The notes under the pieces: model-generated
Told to the model about the DNA's origin: nothing
The model's input: only the letters and a program-made list of their open reading frames with translations
Databases searched by the model: none
Source: Dendrocalamus latiflorus
Taxonomy: Eukaryota; Streptophyta; Magnoliopsida; Poales; Poaceae
Assembly (NCBI GenBank): GCA_017311315.1
Contig: CM029640.1
Span: 16,336,829-16,400,828, forward strand
DNA: 64,000 bases
Reading direction: 5' to 3'
Part shown: piece after piece, positions 56,786 through 64,000 of the stretch
How positions within the stretch are numbered: position 1 is the stretch's first letter
Layout: each line of letters starts with the position of its first letter
Made by a program: the position numbers and the translations under genes

Positions 56786-58474
56786 TGTTGGACCGAAATG
56801 GCGACAGAGGGGGGGTGAATGTCGATCTTTAAAAATCGCCCCCAACAAATATCTTCTTCTCCAGTAGCTATGGGAGATATGAAGGAGAAAAATAAGCCCT
56901 CACTGGAAATCACAGAGACACTGAAAAGCTAGACCCAGAAGGAAGCAATCAAGAAAAGCAAATTCAGCGCAAAACTGGCCTCAAGCGGTAGTACCGCTTG
57001 GTCAAGCGGTAGTACCGCTGAGCGGTAGTACCGCTGGTCAGAGCGGTAGTACCGCTGAGCGGTAGTACCGCTCCCCGAGCGGTAGTACCTCTCGAGAAAA
57101 AAACAGCAAACAGCAAATTTCAGAAAAAAGAGAGATTCGCACCGATTCTTGGAATCTTGGCTTGGGAAACTTTGAGGATAGCTAGGGAACACTCCCAGAA
57201 GACTAAGCCAAAAGACAATAACAAGAAATCCACTCCAAGAATCAAGAATTTCAGATTTGGGTAAAAATCTGAATTCTTGCACGACCCGAGCCAAAAATCA
57301 AATTGCTCCCAAACGGTTGATCCTTTGGCTATGAAATTTTGAGGATAGCTATAAGATAGCCTCTGGATCCTCCATGCCAAATTTCAAGCCATTACAACAG
57401 GGGAACACTAAGAGCACCAAAACCCTAGAAATGCAAAGCTTGAACAGGGGAGGTCAAAAAGGCAAAACTGAGATTAAAACCTTGTCTCTGGGATTTTAAT
57501 TGATCAATTGATCTTGAAGCACTATCCCATCATGGAGCAACCCATTTTACACCTCCACAGCAAGCAAGAACTCGAAAATCAAAATCTCAAGAAATCCACC
57601 AAAAGAGCATCGAAGGAAGAACAGAGAGCACGGGAATAAAAACTTCAGATTTTCATTTCTTGGATCATAATGAATACAGAGGAGTCCCGATACCCCGACT
57701 TGATACACAAGGATGATTACAAGACTCTCCAATCAATCCCTCTCCTCTCCAAGCCAAGAATCCAACCCATACATGCTTGGAAGGGGATGAACTCACATGG
57801 AACACATCGAAGGTGGACAGACAACACTCTGCCTTCTCACCCACTAAAGCCTAAAGCCAAAACAACCACTAAAGACTCTTTTGACTAAAGGAAACCCTAA
57901 AACCCTTGAAGTGCTCAAGGAGGGCATGCAGCCCCTCCTCTCCTTTTATAGCGCCTGGCTAACGGGTCTCCGCCCCGTTACGCCCGCTACGTCCAACGGA
58001 GCCCGCTCCCGCTTGTGCAGCCTTGCGAATTTCCCGATTCGCCCCTTCTGCACCTTCCGGGAAGCTTCCGCGCTCCTTGCCTCGCACGCCTCGCAACCAC
58101 CTCGAGTCCACGTCGTCTTCGACACATCCCGACCGTTCTGACCTCAGCGCCACCTGCGCCTAGTCCGGTCCACCGTGTCTCGCCACGACTCCAACTCGAC
58201 GTCCTGCAGTCACACAGACAAGAAACACGTCAAATAGCACCGCTCGACACATGAAAGCGTAAATACCATTACACTTACCACAGATGAAGTCAAAACCTGT
58301 CAAAACATTAGAATATACATCCTAAGCCCAAATGACCAGATTTGACCAAAGTCCTACCGAGCCCGATTGCGCCACGCAACGACTCGACTCCGAACCACTC
58401 AAACCAAACTCGACTGACCTAAACCTTTGTCAATTACTCATCACTCTCATGGAGCACGACCACATGGTCTCTCA
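56786..58474 (-). repeat. 5' LTR of the Sirevirus, 1689 bp
   Basis: Nearly identical to 47048-48737. The differences I see are GGGAGATATG for GGGAGCTATG, a repaired palindrome (TACCGCT for TACTGCT), one A missing in CAACAGGGG, and CTTACCACAG for CTTAACACAG. The TATA box (CTATAAAAGG, minus) is near 57947-57956. Confidence 0.95.
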
Positions 58475-58479
58475 ACGGT

Positions 58480-58730
58480 ATGTTGCGAGGTACGTGGATA
58501 CGTTGCGGGAATGAATCGCTGATTTGGAGGCACAGGTTGAAAGTCTTGAAGAGCAAAACGATGACCTCTGTCAGCAGATGGAGCACGAGAAGGGCAATGA
58601 GGAGGTCATCAACATAGGGAGTTCGTACGACCCAACATGCTGTTGTGCGAACCCTAGTTGTATATGTGCTTGCCACTACAATAACAGCCAGCCAGGTTCG
58701 AGGCGGCCCCCTCAGCAACACTCCATGTGA
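58480..58730 (+). pseudogene. GRF gene 2, rest of exon 2
   Basis: Continues the frame of 46996-47047 across the target duplication: RYVARYVDTLRE, TGA, then IADLEAQVESLEEQNDDLCQQ, a short coiled coil, and a Cys-rich tail (CCCANPSCICACHYNN), with its stop at 58728-58730. GRF finger followed by coiled coil is a common order in grass genomes. The TGA again fits an Arg CGA codon. Confidence 0.65.
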
Positions 58731-58930
58731 GTACCATGAGGCTCCTTCCACCTGTAGGCAATGATGTGTATGGTTGTACAATTGTACTCTGGCATGTTGT
58801 TCAAAATAGTTTTGAATGTCATTAAGCATGTAATCAAATGGTTCGTACGTTGTTGCAGTTGCCATCAATGTAGTTCACTATTCGTTTGGTGCGGGTGTTG
58901 ACAAGGTAAGGAGAAGTACAAGTAAGCTCG
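58731..58930. other. Spacer between convergent GRF and PMD genes
   Basis: 200 bp without a coding frame. The two genes end toward each other here. Confidence 0.4.
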
Positions 58931-61370
58931 TCACAATATTGTAAACATCAGTACGTAAACAACAAACATAAACAGTACATAAACAAAAATTGTACAGTCA
59001 GCACCACCGTCCCCCAACAACATCCCCAGCCCCCCTCCGTTGCCACCCTGGCCCCCTCCGTCTCCGCGTCCATGTCCTCCCATACGGCCCCGCTTGGCCG
59101 TCCTCCGCTGTAACGGGTGACGGCGCCCTGACAACGTAAGATGATCAGGAGACCGTCGCACCTACCCTAGAGCTGGTGGAGTGGACTGCACCACCACCTA
59201 TGTGGCCACTGGTGCACCGGTGAGGGCACTTCCGAAGAGAACCTCTAGTGGTGTGGTCCGAGGTGCAGAGCCCAACGCCTGCCTGGGCCAGTCCAAAAAG
59301 TAATAGTCCGGGTGGTCTGAGCCCAGGGAGAACCTGCAATACAAATATAGTTAGATCGTGAGATAAAGCATTGGGATAAAACCGAGAAGACATGAAGAAT
59401 ACCCTCAGTTGGCGCCATCGCGTCTGGAGGAGGGATGTACGGCACGAAGTATGGCCCCTGCGTGGAGAAGCCGGAGATGAACGGATGACGCGCAAACAGC
59501 TGCCCTGACGGTGTATGAGGACGTCCCCATGCTGACCCCGAGCTTCGTCTGGATAAGGTGGTGTAGGACGTACCCAAGTAGTACCACCCGAGTGGTGCCA
59601 TGCCGGTTGGGGCGGCACCGATGGACGAACCGTCAGTGCACTGGGCGTGGGTGTGGAGACTATCGGTAGCCTTGTGCAGGACAACAGGGCTACCACACAT
59701 CTACCCTAGGCCTCCACACGACGCCAAGCACTCAACGACTCCTTGTGTGTCACCTTCGCACCACTGGCAAGCCTAACCACCATAGTGTGAGACTCCCTCC
59801 AAATCGCAGCACCGACATTAGCCTGAAAGAAAAACATGAAATGGTCAATCATGTCAGTGACATTGCCATTAGGGAATATTTAAAAATTACATGTAATGTA
59901 CCGCGATGTGAGCGTCCTACGTGAGGTGCGTGGGGTACGTGTATGTCGGTGTGGCGACGTGTGCGGTGGGTTGGTCAACGACATGTACAAGCCTGGCACG
60001 TGTCTGAGGCTGGTACCAGCACAGGTACTCCACGTAGTCGCTGCTGTTGTAGGGGCAGTCCTCCTCCACGCGGTCATCAAGCGTGCCCTCCCACTACGCA
60101 ATTCACCCCTCCATCTTTGTTGTCCAGTCCATGCCGCGTTTCACTCCCTTTCTAGAGTGTCTGCTTATAGGACCATTTCGTTAGTACTTGCCAAATGAAT
60201 AATAAGTACAAGGAGATTTATGAGAGGAGGTCACTCACACGTGCGTGCTCTGTGGCAGCGGTGGTCCAACTAGTACATCTCTGCCCTGTATGGACTCATG
60301 TCCTCTAGCATGGGTCATCTGAGGCTGAAGCGCTTGAACGACCACACCTGCAGTAGCAGCAGACAGCCCACGAGGACCAAGTTCGCCTTGGTCCTCGCGC
60401 ATGCATCACACAAGCTATGATAGGTCGCAGCAAGTGCGGTCAAACCCCAGCTGACCTGGGTGGCCTCGCCGTCAGCGATCACCCTAGCATGAGCGATGAG
60501 GCACGTGTTGACAGTGTTGTCGTGGCTGGTGGTGAAGAGCACCCAACCAAACAGCCACAACAAGTATGCCTCCAAGTGGTGCGAAACCTGCTGCTCATCC
60601 ACATCTAGATCCATCCGCTCCACCTGAATGCAACCAAGAAGTTATTAGTACGTAATAGCGGAAATGAGAGCTTACAGGACCGATTATATAGAGCACATAC
60701 CCGAAACTGTGAGAGCCACCTCAGTGACAGCCCGTATGTCTGACCTGCCAGGAAGACGTAGTAGTCATTTGCGGCACCTGGCGGGAGGACACCCTCGAAT
60801 CTGGTGAGCAGGTCCACGCGCCACTCGACTGGGGCATCCGGTAGGAAGACAGCAGCTCCCACGATAGGAAGGCTAAATAGCAGGGACACATCCTATAGAG
60901 TAGGTGTCATCTCCCCGAATGGGAGGTGGAAAGTGTGCATCTCTGGCCTCCAACGGTCCACCAAAGCTGTCAGCAAAAAACGATCGAACAAGAAGTGTCA
61001 TGATCGCTCCATGCCGTCGTCCCTTCCCGCGGGGAAGGCCGGTCAGTCCTCGTCGGTGTCCTGCACCATCTGGGCGAGAGGGAGTAGATTGGCATCACGC
61101 AGCCTGCGAATCAAGTCAAGGTCAGCACGGAACCTACTTATGGCAACAGTACAACGCTGGCGAAGTGCGCACCTGACTGTCCAGTAGGGGTCTAGTCTCC
61201 AGGCCACTCGAGGTGTACGTGTCTGGACAACTCCCAACTCAGCTAGCTCCTCCGCGCTCCCTGTAGGTGGGACATGACGGGAACCACGATGCAGCCGGTC
61301 AACGTGCTCGTCCAACAGGCCGTAAGGCCAGTCTGACCCACGAAGATCACGAGCTATACATGCAAAATAA
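58931..61370 (-). pseudogene. Plant mobile domain (PMD, MAIN-like) gene
   Basis: Minus strand, in order: LLDEHVDRLHRGSRHVPP, TPRVAWRLDPYW, LLPLAQMVQDTDED, LVDRWRPEMHTFHLPFGEM, then a TAG (60893-60895) and DVSLLFSLPIVGAAV. Next come AYLLWLFGWVLFTTS, SWGLTALAATYHSLCDACAR, GCLLLLQVWSFKRF, YVEYLCWYQPQTRARLV, AAIWRESHTMVVRLASGAK, and a Gly-rich end near 58990 (GRRHPLQRRTAKRGRMGG). These are the conserved blocks of PF10536. Host relatives MAIN and MAIL1 act in transposon silencing and genome stability; many other copies travel with transposons. Frameshifts, introns or both separate the blocks. Followed by convergent GRF gene 2, preceded by the MULE gene. Confidence 0.7.
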
Positions 61371-61540
61371 ATTCAAGTTAGCATTTATACAAAACCAAAA
61401 AACAACGCATGTAAAGTAATAGTAAATATAACTTGTAAGTAAATAAACAGAGCAATACTAGGTTACCAGCACAGCACCAACTACATTATTGAAAAGGAGG
61501 ATGTAACACAGCAATTATACAAATGATACATGAAATATAT
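61371..61540. other. AT-rich spacer between PMD and MULE genes
   Basis: Low GC, no frame. A promoter for the PMD gene could lie here, but no clear box stands out. Confidence 0.35.
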
Positions 61541-63110
61541 GATAAATTTAATACGACAATTTACAATGTAAATTTATTTCTAGTCTCCAACAACTAGTAG
61601 TATACACCATGCCGCTCTGTCTACTGATTAGCACATGTGTTGCATCATCTAGCTTTGTGCCCCTCCTGACCGCATCGCCCGCAATGTGCACCAAATGCTT
61701 TGGCTTGCATTTCGTCCATATCATTTCTAATATATCGGCTTTGTCACCGACCCTTCCCACCCTTCAACTTGTTAACATCTATAATCCAGGTCCTTCCTGC
61801 AATGTCTAAGGTGGCGAAGTTCCCCACAACCTTGAACCCCCTGAGCTCCCCACACCACGCATGCAGTACCCTCTCCTTGAAGAAGTACTTCGACATGAAG
61901 TTTGAAGGATCCATGCCCACGATCCCGCATGTAGCGAGGACATGAGAGCATAGCTTGTGTAACAGTTTCAACTTGTTGGACGTGCAGTTAGGTTCGTTTG
62001 CATGATCTCCAGAGCATACCTTGTGGGTAACAAGGGAACGAGCTGTCCCAATCCGGATTTATCACGGAGTACCATGTTGAAATGATGCTCCCTGTTGCCC
62101 ATGACGTGCACTGTGTGCAATTAGCCCTTCTGTGCCTTCGTCTCCATGTATGCCATAATTTTCGACGAGTACAATGCTCGGGGATTGACCGCATGAAGCG
62201 CGGCATTCGCATGCCTCTCCCTGAAGTAGTCAATTGTGCTGTGAAGAACACCTTCCACGATAGTGACAATGGACTAAAAACGAAGGCCCCTAAGAACCCA
62301 ATTGTACACCTCTGCAAAGTTAGTCATCATTATGTCATACCTTGCGTCGTCCGTGTCGTGCAACAGTGACCACTTCTTCACTGGTTCTCCATCGATCCAC
62401 TGCGAGAAGCACTTGATGTTCCATGAGCTCCTCCTTCTCAGACCTGCTGGGTTAGACTCATCGAGTGCTGGCAAGTATTCTGGTTATACTGCCCCAGGCA
62501 TGATCGGCCCCTTGCTTCTCTTGTCGACGTACTTCCTGCTCTACTTATCCAACAATGCCCACAAAGCATCAAATTTTCTCTGCTAGTTCTGCATAACCAG
62601 CCTCTTGAATAGCTTCATCAATGGTTGTTTCGGGAACGGCTTGAAAAAGTTAGCCCCTAAGTGACGAATGCACCATCTGTTCCTCATATCCAGCCAAGAA
62701 AAGGGCTCCTCGGGGTCTTCCTGAAGTTTTCTTATGGCATTTACAATCCCACCTACCCCTTCTTGGCTCAAAACAATATGGTGCACTTTGACCAGGCTCT
62801 CCAACTTCTTTAGCATTACCACCTATGGCATCTTCCTACGTCACATAAACCGACGGGACTTCCTCATAGGCTTGGGCTAGCAAGACTAACAACTATCCAC
62901 GCTCATTCACCAATCTCACGTATAAGCACCACGAATTTCACCTCTTCAGTTCCACTAACTCCCAGTACGTGCGTTGTTGTGCCCGAGTAGCAACGCCATA
63001 CAACTTCAGGTTGTGTAATGCATGATCCAGCGAGGATAACTGGTACAACTATCTCATAACAGTGCCCCATGAATGATGCTCTGCAGTTGACAGATTTGCC
63101 ATCATAGATG
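61541..63110 (-). pseudogene. MULE transposase, C-terminal half
   Basis: Minus strand pieces, in order: LKLYGVATRAQQRTYW (about 62990), VLSQEGVGGIVNAIRKLQED and DMRNRWCIRHLGANFF (62650-62760), then ARYDIMMTNFAEVYNWVLRG (about 62300-62370). A SWIM-like region follows (CTS...LLHKLCSHVLATCG, about 61940-62000) with the second Cys changed to Ser. Then VGMDPSNFMSKYFFKERV, and a CCHC knuckle at 61641-61686 (CGRCGQEGHKAR*C) with TGA before its last Cys. This matches the end of MuDR-type transposases. The N-terminal catalytic part is missing, so no active enzyme can be made. Confidence 0.65.
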
Positions 63111-63807
63111 AAAAATCGTGCAAATTGACTCCTACTACACCCATCTGTGAAACCCCTTCTCTATAGTACATTTTGAAAGCTACTCGTTCGATCATACTTG
63201 TCAATCATTTTGACAACTAATCTTAATCTGATATTAATGACAATGGCTCATTCTATTAAATAAATGTGAAATAGACATAATAACAAATTTGCTACTCACT
63301 AATAAACTTATATAGTATGGAATTTCCCTAATGTACAACACCCTAAAAAGAACAAGCCATCGTATATCTTATAAAAAACTAACTTACTATGCATGCTTCA
63401 TCTATGTAGTGCATATAGTTAATAATGGATCGTACACATATTGTAGAGCCATGTCTAAATAGACCGAACTAGCAGATCTAATATTATAAAACTAATTGAT
63501 TCACTACAAGTTACAACTACAAGAAATTAATGGTTATACAAGAATTTATCCTACACAAACTACTCTAAATAACTACATATCTATAACCATACTATTTACC
63601 CATTTACCCACTACCTAATATAACTATACATCTAATCATTTTATTTGATAATCTACCATAGTTTCAAAATAAAATCTACAGAGAAATAGAAATTTTACCT
63701 CTACGATACAAAAATCGACTTATTCTCCCACTCTCTTCTCCTCGTCTTTCTTTTTTACTGAACTACAATGAAATTCGGGCAGTAACTAGTCCTTTTAAAC
63801 GTGGCTC
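63111..63807. other. AT-rich region, no gene
   Basis: Low-GC sequence with only short chance frames. Nothing recognised. Confidence 0.5.
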
Positions 63808-63895
63808 CTATCACCATTTCAAATGGTGATAGAGTTGCCATTTCAAAATAGTGATAGAGAGTGCGAGGGCCTCTATTGCTATTTGAAATGACAAC
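63808..63895. repeat. Palindrome and hairpin at the right end
   Basis: 63808-63832 is a 25-base palindrome with 12-base arms (CTATCACCATTT and AAATGGTGATAG). Next to it, 63834-63859 pairs with 63871-63895 (about 25-base arms, few mismatches, 11-base loop). The shared motif is CCATTTCAAAAT/GATAGAG. It may be the subterminal region of the MULE. Confidence 0.7.
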
Positions 63896-64000
63896 AAAAC
63901 CTCTGTCGTCAAACAAATGGAGCTCTGTCCCAAGTTTAAATAGCGGCAAAATGTTATTTATGTAATTTTTTTAAGCGATGAAATATTAACGTATTATTAA
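63896..64000. other. Window end, no gene
   Basis: AT-rich sequence running to the window edge. No feature supported. Confidence 0.4.

Larger units (their letters stand above)
47048..58474 (-). mobile_element. Sirevirus (Ty1/copia), young full-length insertion, 11.4 kb
   Basis: Perfect ACGGT target duplications (47043-47047 and 58475-58479). The LTRs of 1690 and 1689 bp show only about three substitutions and one single-base indel on reading them side by side. The iMet primer site, polypurine tract, a 978-codon gag and a single pol frame with one TGA are present. Large gag, long leader, multiple polypurine tracts and LTR palindromes are Sirevirus traits. No env-like frame is visible. It lies in exon 2 of a decayed GRF gene. 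Confidence 0.96.

Overview
This window is a transposon-dense stretch of a grass (Poaceae) nuclear genome. The basis is nested LTR retrotransposons of the plant Tat, Tekay (chromodomain) and Sirevirus lineages, a PIF/Harbinger transposon, MULE, plant-mobile-domain (PMD) and GRF-zinc-finger sequences, a TA-microsatellite-associated MITE, and no bacterial-type gene organisation. I cannot name the species. An Oryza-type genome is plausible, because the MITE sits inside a TA microsatellite as rice Micron elements do. No intact ordinary host gene is visible, and there is one 100-base assembly gap (7570-7669).

Left block, 1-23.7 kb. A Tat-lineage Ty3 element enters from the left edge. It has decayed gag-pol (+) to 4197, a 1.2-kb higher-order tandem array, an inserted minus-strand Ty3 LTR fragment with the gap, an antisense gene with the putative gypsy-type transposon domain, and a 252-bp 3' LTR ending at 10819. 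That LTR end abuts the middle of a Sirevirus RT/RNase H gene, so the Tat element appears to sit inside an older Sirevirus. More Sirevirus debris follows (3' UTRs and LTR pieces in both orientations) to 18844. A second Tat-type remnant (18845-23675) repeats the same plan: tandem repeats, antisense gene, LTR.

Middle block, 24.9-40.8 kb. This is a complete but decayed Tekay/Del chromovirus. Its left LTR carries a clean solo LTR (TATTG duplications) and a 1.23-kb replacement made of a short-LTR element and a possible captured exon. Its leader carries TA repeats and a MITE. Around it lie about 1.3 kb of AT-rich flank.

Right block, 40.8-64 kb. This is an old composite: hairpin-rich ends, two GRF-type zinc-finger genes, a PMD gene, and the C-terminal half of a MULE transposase. 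It was later split by a coding-intact PIF/Harbinger element (41235-44833) and by a very young Sirevirus (47048-58474, ACGGT target duplication, LTRs almost identical). The Sirevirus lies exactly inside exon 2 of one GRF gene. With the two insertions removed, the composite is only about 8 kb.

Most premature stops that can be assigned are explained by C-to-T transitions (CAG/CAA/CGA/TGG to stop), the expected decay of methylated repeats. The elements most likely to retain activity are the Sirevirus (one internal TGA in pol) and the Harbinger element (both ORFs open after splicing).
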